Positions 7,002 to 14,133 of a stretch of DNA of 15,684 bases are shown here, piece after piece. How positions within the stretch are numbered: position 1 is the stretch's first letter; the number at the start of each line of letters is the position of its first letter. The DNA is from NVQY01 sp047639325 (lineage in GTDB: Bacteria > Pseudomonadota > Alphaproteobacteria > Rhodobacterales > Rhodobacteraceae): the NCBI GenBank assembly GCA_047639325.1, contig JBLINN010000067.1, positions 1 to 15,684 of the forward strand, read 5' to 3'. The notes below the pieces were generated by a model, which saw only the letters and a list, made by a program, of their open reading frames with translations, made no database searches and was not told the DNA's origin. A program made the translations under genes and the position numbers.

Positions 7002-7706
7002 ATGATGGAATCTTTATCTCAAGTACAAAAAATACTTCCTTCCGATATAGAAGTTGTGACCAGCCAGGGATGGTTGGCGGGACGCGGCGACGCGTTTTGC
7101 AAGGCATTGTTAAAACAAGCGCTTGTGCGGCAGTTTCAGTCGGGCGAGACTTTGTATCATTACGGCGATCCGGCTGACGGGTTATATTCGATAATATCTG
7201 GCGCAGTAAAGCTGACGATCCCTGCCGATGATGGTCAGGAATTCACCGCGCATCGCGATGGAATTGGGTTCTGGATCGGGGATCTGGCGATGCTGTCGGA
7301 CCAAACCCGTTTGATTTCGGTCGTCGCCACACAATTGACACGCACCCTGTTCGTGCCCTCTGTCTGGATCGAAGGCGTGGTGGCGCGAAACCCGGCCTTT
7401 TACCGCGACTTTTATGCGTTAGAGCATGAAAACATGCGCACCGCCCTGCGAATTTTGGCCAATCTGGGCGTGGCTCGCGCTGATCAGCGGTTGGCCTTGC
7501 GCTTATTGCACCTAGAAGAAACGCTGGCCCAGGACGGGAACTGGATCGAGCTGTCACAAGACGATCTGGCGGCGATGGCAGTGGTTTCAGTACCAACCAT
7601 TCAACGTGCGCTGCGGAAACTGTCACAGGCGGGATTGCTCGAGCTGGGCTATGGCCGGTTGCGCATTATTGATCGCGCGGCCTTGCTGGACCTGTGTCAG
7701 AACTGA
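7002..7706 (+). CDS. Crp/Fnr-family transcriptional regulator
   Basis: This cytosolic DNA-binding regulator has 234 residues from the ATG at 7002 (a second ATG follows at once at 7005). The N-terminal cyclic-nucleotide-binding-like beta-barrel covers about 20-130, including FQSGETLYHYGDPADGLYSI and IGDLAML. A long dimerisation helix follows. A C-terminal winged helix-turn-helix covers about 165-225 (LSQDDLAAMA, then VSVPTIQRALRKLSQAGLLE). Only two cysteines are present, one near residue 31 and one at the C-terminus, so the four-cysteine iron-sulfur site of oxygen-sensing FNR is absent; the signal is unknown. The open frame extends upstream to a TTG at 6849, but that part overlaps the AT-rich promoter region and has no ribosome binding site, so I start at the ATG. 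No clear ribosome binding site precedes that ATG either. It diverges from the sulfatase gene, a likely target, and converges on the Bat-like operon with one base between stops. Confidence 0.88.
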   Translation: MMESLSQVQKILPSDIEVVTSQGWLAGRGDAFCKALLKQALVRQFQSGETLYHYGDPADGLYSIISGAVKLTIPADDGQEFTAHRDGIGFWIGDLAMLSDQTRLISVVATQLTRTLFVPSVWIEGVVARNPAFYRDFYALEHENMRTALRILANLGVARADQRLALRLLHLEETLAQDGNWIELSQDDLAAMAVVSVPTIQRALRKLSQAGLLELGYGRLRIIDRAALLDLCQN

Positions 7707-7707
7707 G

Positions 7708-9000
7708 CTAACGAAAAGGATTAAGTGGCGCCAGACCGGCTGATGATGTCTGCTTTTTGGCGGTGGCGCGTTGGGCGGCGCGCAGGGCGTCAAACGCATC
7801 GCGCGACTTGCGTCGGCTGCTTGTGTCGTTCGACGGTCCAGTTTTGGCAAAGCGCGTCGCGCCAAGATCGGCCAGGGCCGCATCAAGGGACGACCGTTCT
7901 GCGCCACCCATCCCGGGGTAAAACCCGGCCCACTGATCCAGCGCGGCATAAATTTCGCCCAAAGACTCGGCACGCAGCGCATGACGCATCTGCCGCGCGG
8001 CATAGGATTCCGAGGTGACCCAACTGGAACGAATGCCTTGCAAGGTGGCACGCAGCCGGGGCCACAAAAAGCGCGCAAATAGCCAGATCGCGATCAGTGC
8101 TGCCACCAGCATCATCGCCCATCGGGCATAATCCGCAGGCCCAGGCGGCGGTGGCGGCGGCACAGCAATGCTGAGTGCCATGCCATCCAACGTGGCAATT
8201 TCGACCTTTCCGCTGTCAAGATTGAACCATTGCACTGCGATTTCCGGCAACGCCGCGTCGCCCCCGGCCTGCGCCATATAGGTGACGGTTTCGCGGCGCG
8301 TCCCCGACAGTACCCCGCGGTCTTCGCTGTCGGTCACCACCGGTTCCTTGGGGTAGGCGCGCAAGGGGTGGCTGGCGGTTTCGGCGTTAGCAGGATTGGG
8401 GGGCAAATTCGGGATCAAGGCGGGGATCAGGATCGGGGTTGTGCCCTTGATACTGGCCGTCACAATCCGCTGAACCGCGTCGCCGGTTTGCAGTTGCGGC
8501 CCGCCGTCGATCTGTTGGGTCAGGCTGAAATCCTGCGCGATGATCAGCGGATCCACCCCTTCGGCGCCTTTTGGCAGGGTCGCGGTAAAGCGGATTGCCT
8601 TGACCGTCAAACTGGTCTCGACCGGGTCAGCCCCCCCTGGATCGGCATAGCTGACGACCAGCTGTTGGACGGGCAACTCAAACGGCCCGGCGATCAGCGG
8701 GTACAACCGATAGGCCCGCGAGATACCGGACCAGGTTTCGCCCTCGATGGTTTCCGAGATCGGCGAACTGGCCCGCTCTGGCAGGCGCACCAGCAACGAC
8801 GGCACCTCAAAATCCGGCCAATTTGGCGGTTTGGGCATCCAGGTGGGCACCAGCAGTTTCAGGCGCAGCACAATGGGTTGGCCGACGATGATCTCGCCTT
8901 CGGGCAACTCCACGCTAAGGCGCGGTTCGATCTGGGCCTGGGCGGCGGCGGGCCACAACAGCAGGGCCGTCAGGATCGCATGGGCAAATGCGCGGATCAT
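7708..9000 (-). CDS. BatD-like membrane protein, last gene of the MoxR/VWA operon
   Basis: This 430-residue protein resembles BatD ('oxygen tolerance' family). It has a Sec signal peptide (MIRAFAHAILTALLL, likely cleavage after AQA near 22). A beta-rich periplasmic region follows, opening with the family-typical LSVELPEGEIIVGQPIVLRL. A proline linker (PPPPPPG, about 281-287) leads to one membrane helix (about 293-310). A cytosolic C-terminal part of about 120 residues is rich in Ala and Arg. The first strands resemble BatD immunoglobulin-like repeats. Its ATG overlaps the stop of the BatB/TPR gene by 4 bases (ATGA), so translation is coupled. In BatD-containing clusters this protein is thought to work with BatA and BatB at the inner membrane; its biochemical role is not established. 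Confidence rests on topology, the N-terminal motif and the position in the operon. Confidence 0.85.
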   Translation of the reverse strand: MIRAFAHAILTALLLWPAAAQAQIEPRLSVELPEGEIIVGQPIVLRLKLLVPTWMPKPPNWPDFEVPSLLVRLPERASSPISETIEGETWSGISRAYRLYPLIAGPFELPVQQLVVSYADPGGADPVETSLTVKAIRFTATLPKGAEGVDPLIIAQDFSLTQQIDGGPQLQTGDAVQRIVTASIKGTTPILIPALIPNLPPNPANAETASHPLRAYPKEPVVTDSEDRGVLSGTRRETVTYMAQAGGDAALPEIAVQWFNLDSGKVEIATLDGMALSIAVPPPPPPGPADYARWAMMLVAALIAIWLFARFLWPRLRATLQGIRSSWVTSESYAARQMRHALRAESLGEIYAALDQWAGFYPGMGGAERSSLDAALADLGATRFAKTGPSNDTSSRRKSRDAFDALRAAQRATAKKQTSSAGLAPLNPFR

Positions 9001-10520
9001 GGTTTGCGTGCCTGGTTTTCCAGCACAAACCGCGAGCGCAGAAAATCGGTCATGTCGGTATCAATACTGCTCATCCATTGTTCGGCCGTCAGGGGCGCGC
9101 CATCTTCTGTTGACGCCTCGATTTGGGTTTCGACGCCGCGTGCTTCTTTGTTGTCAAACACCACGTCATCGGCACCAGCCCCGATCGTTTCGCCAGTGTC
9201 TTGTGCTTCGCGGGCGTTCTCGACATAGATCAGGATTGCTTTGGCAGTTGCAAGATTGGTTTGTGCGTCTGGGTAATCCGGGCGGCGCGCCAGCGCGGTT
9301 TCAAAGGCCGCAATTGCGGGTCGGTATTCGCGGAACCGGATGCGGGCCATACCTTCGGCAAAGGCGGCCTCGGGCGTGTCCAGCCGGGAAAAGATTTCGG
9401 CGGCCTCTTCGTATTGGCCTGCCTTGTATTTGGCGTATCCGACCCAAACCGGGTCTTCGAACAGTTCGCCCGCTTTGGTGAAATCCTTGTTGTTAAAGAC
9501 GATGCGTCCTTGCTGATCCGGGGTCAGGAACCAGTCTCTCCAGCCATCAGCCTGCGCAGCACTGGGCGCACCTAGCCCGGCCAGCAACAGGCCCGCAACA
9601 ACCCAGTGCATGGTCCAGCCGCGGCGGAACCACAACAGCGCCATCAAGGTCACGGGCCAAGCCAGCATCCAGCCGCGATCTTGCCATTGCAACCGGTCAT
9701 CCGCCGCCAAGGCCGCCGCATAGGCCGATTTCACCCGTCGTTCAATCTGGGCCACGTCGTGGTCATCGGCCGTCAGGCGCACGATGCTGGCATCGTCGAT
9801 CCGCTCTAGCTGCGGCAACAGGGTGTTGTCGGGGGCGGCGACCAGAAACACAATCGGCGGACGTGGGGGATCACTTTTGGCGTTAAAGGCGGCGATATCT
9901 GTCGGGGTCATGTCATCCAGCACAAACAAGATCGCCCCATCAGTTTCGGCCTTTGCCAGCATTTCAACAGCCAGCGCCAGTGCGGCGGCTGCATCCGCGC
10001 CCGGTTTTGGCATCACCGGCACGGTCAACCCTTCCAGCAAGGGGCGCAGAATGTTGGGATCTTCGGTCAGCGGCGATACCCTGTGCGCCGTCCCGGCATA
10101 GGCGATTAGCGCGGTGCGTGCACCAGCGCGGGCCGCAATCAGGTCCAGAATTTTGAATTTACCACGCTCCAGCCGCGACGGCGCCAGATCGGTGCCCTCC
10201 ATACTGTCGGTCACTTTCAGCGCGACCACCAGCGGGGCGGTATCGGCGACCAACGGGTTGGGCATCCGGGTCCAGGCGGGGCCGGCGATGGCCAGGGATA
10301 ACAACAGTGCTGCCAATGCGACGCCGTCAATGGGATAGAACCGCCGCTGTTTGTCCGACCCCACCTGCAACGCCCGCGCCAAATGCGGGGCGATCCCCTG
10401 CGGCACAGCTGAGTCCACGGCCCGACGCGGGCGGATCAACAACCATAGCAGGCCAATCACGGGCAGCGCCAGCAGCCAGAAGGGGCGCAGAAAGTGGAAA
10501 TATTGCAGGGCCTCGGTCAT
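8997..10520 (-). CDS. BatB-like VWA protein fused to a TPR (BatC-like) domain, degenerate MIDAS
   Basis: This 507-residue inner-membrane protein joins two Bat functions. Membrane helices at about 9-29 and 66-83 precede a VWA domain (about 95-265). Two more helices (about 284-298 and 305-322) are followed by a periplasm-type region with TPR-like helices (about 345-432, e.g. YKAGQYEEAAEIFSRL and YRPAIAAFETALARRPDY) and an acidic C-terminus. The family-typical LAPSRLERGKFKI is kept, but the metal-binding motif D-x-S-x-S is replaced by K102-V-T104-D-S106, and the expected Thr region reads PGADAAAAL. Metal-ion-dependent binding by this VWA domain therefore looks lost, while the fold seems kept. 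Start and stop overlap both neighbours by 4 bases (ATGA). The BatB plus BatC fusion is known from other proteobacteria. The reading frame is intact with normal codon use, so this is not a decaying gene. Confidence 0.88.
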   Translation of the reverse strand: MTEALQYFHFLRPFWLLALPVIGLLWLLIRPRRAVDSAVPQGIAPHLARALQVGSDKQRRFYPIDGVALAALLLSLAIAGPAWTRMPNPLVADTAPLVVALKVTDSMEGTDLAPSRLERGKFKILDLIAARAGARTALIAYAGTAHRVSPLTEDPNILRPLLEGLTVPVMPKPGADAAAALALAVEMLAKAETDGAILFVLDDMTPTDIAAFNAKSDPPRPPIVFLVAAPDNTLLPQLERIDDASIVRLTADDHDVAQIERRVKSAYAAALAADDRLQWQDRGWMLAWPVTLMALLWFRRGWTMHWVVAGLLLAGLGAPSAAQADGWRDWFLTPDQQGRIVFNNKDFTKAGELFEDPVWVGYAKYKAGQYEEAAEIFSRLDTPEAAFAEGMARIRFREYRPAIAAFETALARRPDYPDAQTNLATAKAILIYVENAREAQDTGETIGAGADDVVFDNKEARGVETQIEASTEDGAPLTAEQWMSSIDTDMTDFLRSRFVLENQARKP

Positions 10521-11503
10521 GGGGCCACCACCGGTCGCCGCCGGGTCAGATGCAAGACGGCGACGGATAACAGCACCAGAAACAAAGCGAGAACCATCGG
10601 GATATAGGTCAAATCTTCGGTCGGGCGAAAACTGGTGGTTTCCACTTTGCGGGGGTTCTGGGAATCGATCCGCTTATAAACCTCGTTCAGCGCTGCCTCG
10701 TCACTGGCGTAAAAGAATTGCCCCTTGGTGCGCGCCGCGATATCTTCGAGCGCGCCCAGATCAACCCGGTCCTCACCAGATCCTTGGGGATCGCCAACAC
10801 CAATGGTGTAAATCGTAACGCCGCGATCTGCCGCAAGCGCCGCAGCGTTCACCGGCGTCATACGGCTAGAGGTATCCGCGCCATCGCTGAGCAGGATCAT
10901 AAGGCGCTGGTCAACCTCGCTGGCCTCAAAAGTGCGGATTGACAGGCCAATGGCGTCGCCCAGGGCGGTGTTTGGCCCGGCCATGCCGACAACAGTTTGG
11001 TCCAGAAACCCGGCGAGGCTTTGCAGATCTTCGGTAAAGGGCGCTTGCACAAACGCCTTGGTGCCAAAGATGATCAGGGCAATGCGGTCGCCGTCGCGTT
11101 CGGTGATGAACTGGTGCATCACCGCCTTGACTGCCTCTAGCCGTTGCATCCGCGTGCCATCAGCGGCGATAAAATCGCGCTCGTCCATCGAGCCTGAAAT
11201 GTCCAGTGCCAGCACCATATCGCGCGCTGCGGTTTCGATCACCACCGGCTCGCCCAGCCGTTCAGGCCGCGCCAGCGCCAGCACTAGCAAGGTCCATATC
11301 AGGATGGCTGCGCCCATCTGAAACCGACCACGCCGCAAGATCACAGCCCCTTGCCGCGCCTGCAGCCCGGCGGCCTGGGTCACGGTGCGGAAAAACGGGA
11401 TGCGGATGGCCGACACCTGATCGCGATAAGGCGGCAGAAAGCGCCAGATCAGCAAGGGAGCGGGCAGCAGGATAAGGGCCCAGGGGAATGCCAGAGACAA
11501 CAT
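10517..11503 (-). CDS. BatA-like VWA domain membrane protein
   Basis: This 328-residue inner-membrane protein has a VWA domain with a complete metal-ion-dependent adhesion site. Helices at about 5-23 and 62-79 and a C-terminal helix (about 300-319) flank the domain (about 95-280). The MIDAS is D101-I-S103-G-S105 in ALDISGSMDERD, with a Thr at 179 in GPNTALGDAIGL and the aspartate in LLSDGAD (206-210). These match BatA proteins, which are thought to be partners of MoxR ATPases. The C-terminal tail is RRRPVVAP, cytosolic by the positive-inside rule. Its stop overlaps the next start by 4 bases; its own start overlaps the DUF4381 stop by one base (TAATG). It is the only one of the three VWA-type proteins here with a textbook D-x-S-x-S. 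Confidence 0.92.
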   Translation of the reverse strand: MLSLAFPWALILLPAPLLIWRFLPPYRDQVSAIRIPFFRTVTQAAGLQARQGAVILRRGRFQMGAAILIWTLLVLALARPERLGEPVVIETAARDMVLALDISGSMDERDFIAADGTRMQRLEAVKAVMHQFITERDGDRIALIIFGTKAFVQAPFTEDLQSLAGFLDQTVVGMAGPNTALGDAIGLSIRTFEASEVDQRLMILLSDGADTSSRMTPVNAAALAADRGVTIYTIGVGDPQGSGEDRVDLGALEDIAARTKGQFFYASDEAALNEVYKRIDSQNPRKVETTSFRPTEDLTYIPMVLALFLVLLSVAVLHLTRRRPVVAP

Positions 11504-11973
11504 TAGGACAGGTCCTGTTTGTGGCGTTTGATCCAGTCCTGCGCCAATGTTGTCAGGGCGGGATCGGTCAGAGTCTCGCGGTAGGGGGCGGTGGCAATGG
11601 CTTGGCCCGGCCCGTGCGAAAACCCGGTTCCGCCATAGCTGCGATCCAGAAAGGCCAACCAGTCAGGGCCGGTCAGCCCGGCCACCGCTTGGCGTGGAAA
11701 TCCGGCCAGCGCAGTACGGCGCAACAAGGCGGCGATGCACGCGGTATCATCGCCGGTATCGGGCAATTCGGCCAGTGCCGCCCGGCGGTAGGCCCCGGCG
11801 CGATACCGTGCGTGGACATGGCGGACGCCCCAGACAACCAGCACCACCAGCGCCAGCCCCATCAGGATCCAGCCCGGGGTTTGAGGGGTCATCGCAATGG
11901 CGGGCGGTTCCGACACTGGCTGTAGCAGGTCAAGCAGTTCGAACAGGTTCAGGCCATCCAGATCGGTGCTCAT
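11503..11973 (-). CDS. DUF4381-family single-pass membrane protein
   Basis: This 156-residue protein has a short N-terminal region (LNLFELLDLLQPVSEPPAI), one membrane helix at about 35-51 (WILMGLALVVLVVWGV) and a basic cytosolic C-terminal domain. Features that recur in DUF4381 proteins are the helix followed by an Arg-rich stretch, an ALLRRTAL segment and GPDWLAFLDRS. That family is found almost only between DUF58 and BatA-type VWA genes. Its biochemical role is unknown; a scaffold or coupling subunit of the membrane complex is a guess from gene order. It overlaps DUF58 by 4 bases (ATGA) and BatA by 1 base (TAATG). Small operon neighbours are easily misassigned, but length, topology and position all agree. 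Confidence 0.85.
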   Translation of the reverse strand: MSTDLDGLNLFELLDLLQPVSEPPAIAMTPQTPGWILMGLALVVLVVWGVRHVHARYRAGAYRRAALAELPDTGDDTACIAALLRRTALAGFPRQAVAGLTGPDWLAFLDRSYGGTGFSHGPGQAIATAPYRETLTDPALTTLAQDWIKRHKQDLS

Positions 11974-12920
11974 CGTGCCCGCCCAATGTGGCCAAACAGG
12001 CGCAATAATTGGTCCAACGCCGGTTGCTCGGTGGTCAGCGGCACCAGCGGAAAGCCATAGGTCCGCGACCAGCTGTAAAGGTCGTCCAACCGCCCGCGCA
12101 GCGCCGCATCCACCCGGGCGCGGGTGTCGCCGTGGCTGGTATCCAGATCGGCCTGCACGTCGCCATCCGACACCGCCATGCGCAGATTATCCGGCAAGCT
12201 GGTCGAGGTAGGATCGGCCACATGAAACAGGATCAGGTCATTAGACTGCGCCAACCGTCGCAACAGTTTCTCGCTCTGCGTATCCAGCCCGTCAAAATCG
12301 GAAAAGATGCAGAGCAGGTTGTTGGTCTTGGCAATCCGCACCGCCGCGCGCAGCACGTCATTCAGCGCAATCTGGCTGACGGATTGATGCCCGGCATGCA
12401 GCTGTGCATTGGCTTCGACGATCGAGCCCAGCAAGCGGTGCAGCGCAGCGGCGCGGCGTTGGGGGACATGTTCGGCGATAGTGTCGTCGCCAAAGACGAT
12501 GCCGCCAACCCGGTCGCCCTGATCCAGAATCCTGTGCGCGACAATGGCGGCGGCCTCGGCGGCGACGACCGATTTCATGCAAACCCGGCTGCCAAAGAAC
12601 ATCGACATCCGTTGATCGACCAGCAACAGCGCCGGGCGGTCGCGTTCTTCGGTATAGACCCGCACATGGGGTTCACCTGTGCGGGCAGTGACCTTCCAAT
12701 CGATGCTGCGCACATCGTCGCCGGGCAGGTAATTGCGCAATTCCTCAAAATTCAGCCCACGCCCGCGCAGACGTGACGCATGTCGGCCATTTAGCACCGA
12801 TTGCGCCGGTTGGCGCGGCAGCAGGCTAAGGGCGCGCGATTGGGCACCAAGACGGCGCAATTGCGCGGCGTCCACATGAATGCGCGGGTCATGGGTGTTT
12901 TGGCGGGTGTTCTCAGCCAT
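11970..12920 (-). CDS. DUF58 domain protein (VWA-like partner of MoxR)
   Basis: This is a 316-residue protein with no membrane helix, so probably cytosolic or peripheral. The DUF58 signature runs at about 53-94, with GRGLNFEELRNYLPGDD, RSIDWKVTART and VRVYTEERDR. It leads into a VWA-like fold whose first strand carries D102-Q-R104-M-S106 (LLLVDQRMSMFFGS). The second position of the metal-binding D-x-S-x-S is Arg instead of Ser; I believe this is common in this DUF58 subgroup but cannot check. DUF58 proteins are encoded next to MoxR ATPases in very many bacteria and are taken to be their substrates or adaptors. An AAGGAG-like ribosome binding site lies upstream of the ATG. The MoxR gene ends 31 bases upstream, and the stop overlaps the DUF4381 start by 4 bases. 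Confidence 0.92.
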   Translation of the reverse strand: MAENTRQNTHDPRIHVDAAQLRRLGAQSRALSLLPRQPAQSVLNGRHASRLRGRGLNFEELRNYLPGDDVRSIDWKVTARTGEPHVRVYTEERDRPALLLVDQRMSMFFGSRVCMKSVVAAEAAAIVAHRILDQGDRVGGIVFGDDTIAEHVPQRRAAALHRLLGSIVEANAQLHAGHQSVSQIALNDVLRAAVRIAKTNNLLCIFSDFDGLDTQSEKLLRRLAQSNDLILFHVADPTSTSLPDNLRMAVSDGDVQADLDTSHGDTRARVDAALRGRLDDLYSWSRTYGFPLVPLTTEQPALDQLLRLFGHIGRAR

Positions 12921-12951
12921 CCCTGCCTCTCCTTGCGCCCGTGCGCCGCGC

Positions 12952-13944
12952 CTAAGGTAGCGCTACCAACTTGACGATTTCATCGGTGACGGCGTCGGCG
13001 TTACGGCCATCGCCTTGCGCCTCAAAACTCAGCGTCAGTCGGTGGCGGAACACGTCATGCACCACCGCCCGAACATCCTGCGGGTCGACATAATCGCGCC
13101 CCATCAACCAGGCATGCGCCCGGCCGCATTTATCCAGCGCCAGCGACGCGCGCGGGCTGGCGCCCACCTCGATCCAGCGGGCCAGATCGTCGCTGTGGGC
13201 CTCGGGCGTGCGGGTGGCATAGACCAGATCGGCCATGTAGCGCTCCATCGCGTCCGAAACATGGATCTGGCCGATCTCGTCGCGCGCCGCAAACACCGCG
13301 TCCTGCGGGATTGCGGCGGGTTTGTCGGGCTTTGGACCGCTGTCGGTGGGTCTGGAAATCGCGGCAATCTCTTCGCGGCGCACCAGCCGGATCACTTCAA
13401 CCTCGTCCTCGACCGGGGGATAGGTGATGTTCACATGCATCAGGAACCGGTCCATCTGGGCTTCGGGCAGGGGATAGGTGCCTTCTTGTTCAATCGGGTT
13501 TTGTGTGGCCATCACGATGAACAGCGGTTCCATCTTATGGGTGGTACCGGACACGGTGACCTGACGTTCTTCCATCGCCTCTAGCAATGCGGCCTGTACT
13601 TTGGCTGGGGCGCGGTTGATCTCGTCCGCCAGCACGATATTGGCAAAGATCGGGCCCGGGGCGAAGCGAAACGTGCCACCCTGATCGGTCTGGGTGTACA
13701 CCTCGGTGCCGGTCACGTCGGATGGCAGCAAGTCGGGGGTGAATTGTATCCGGCTGAAATCTGCATCAAGATTGCTGGCCATCGCTTTGATTGCACGGGT
13801 TTTTGCCAGACCCGGCAAGCCTTCGACCAGCAGGTTGCCATTGGCCAGAAGGCCGATGATCAGGCGGTCGATAACATCCGTCTGCCCGATGATCGACTGG
13901 CCCATACGGGAGCGAAGATCGTTGATATCGTCACGCGCTGTCAT
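12952..13944 (-). CDS. MoxR-family AAA+ ATPase
   Basis: This cytosolic AAA+ chaperone-like ATPase (330 residues) is probably the motor of the operon. Walker A is G42-L-P-G-L-A-K-T49. Walker B is I-V-L-A-D107-E108 in NIVLADEINRAP. The MoxR-specific stretch KVQAALLEAMEERQVTV follows. Sensor 1 is in VMATQNP (146-149), then the GTYPLPEAQMDRF signature with the arginine-finger region near 165. A helical lid domain forms the C-terminal third. All ATPase motifs are intact. MoxR proteins are thought to remodel or mature VWA-containing partners. It is the first gene of the operon; a weak GGG ribosome binding element sits about 7 bases before the ATG. TTGAAC/CATCAT at 17-base spacing on the minus strand (14008 down to 13980) is a possible but poor promoter. 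Confidence 0.95.
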   Translation of the reverse strand: MTARDDINDLRSRMGQSIIGQTDVIDRLIIGLLANGNLLVEGLPGLAKTRAIKAMASNLDADFSRIQFTPDLLPSDVTGTEVYTQTDQGGTFRFAPGPIFANIVLADEINRAPAKVQAALLEAMEERQVTVSGTTHKMEPLFIVMATQNPIEQEGTYPLPEAQMDRFLMHVNITYPPVEDEVEVIRLVRREEIAAISRPTDSGPKPDKPAAIPQDAVFAARDEIGQIHVSDAMERYMADLVYATRTPEAHSDDLARWIEVGASPRASLALDKCGRAHAWLMGRDYVDPQDVRAVVHDVFRHRLTLSFEAQGDGRNADAVTDEIVKLVALP

Positions 13945-14039
13945 AAAAGACCCTACTCGTACCCAAGTTTTACGGCCCGATGATGGACCGGGATGCGCAG
14001 GGGTTCAATAGAGGAATCGATGGTGTGTTGCCTGGCGAT

Positions 14040-14063
14040 CCTAATTGCCCAACGGTCATTAGG
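14040..14063. repeat. Inverted repeat upstream of the oleate hydratase promoter
   Basis: CCTAAT (14040-14045) and ATTAGG (14058-14063) form a perfect 6-bp inverted repeat with a 12-base spacer, just upstream of the putative -35 box at 14079. A second, smaller pair (CGGTT at 14067-14071 and AACCG at 14083-14087) overlaps that -35 box. Either could be a dimeric regulator site. The spacer is long for a terminator stem and there is no T-tract. Function is inferred from symmetry and position. Confidence 0.35.
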
Positions 14064-14078
14064 TCGCGGTTGGTACGA

Positions 14079-14107
14079 TTGAAACCGACCGCCCGGGTGC
14101 CTAGATT
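14079..14107 (+). promoter_or_regulatory. Candidate sigma70-type promoter of the oleate hydratase gene
   Basis: TTGAAA (14079-14084, 5/6 to TTGACA) and TAGATT (14102-14107, 4/6 to TATAAT) are separated by exactly 17 bases. Transcription would begin near 14114, giving a leader of about 20 bases with the GGAG ribosome binding site at 14125-14128. This is the best promoter-like pair I see in the window. Confidence 0.45.
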
Positions 14108-14133
14108 CTGAACAGTAATTTATTGGAGTCATT

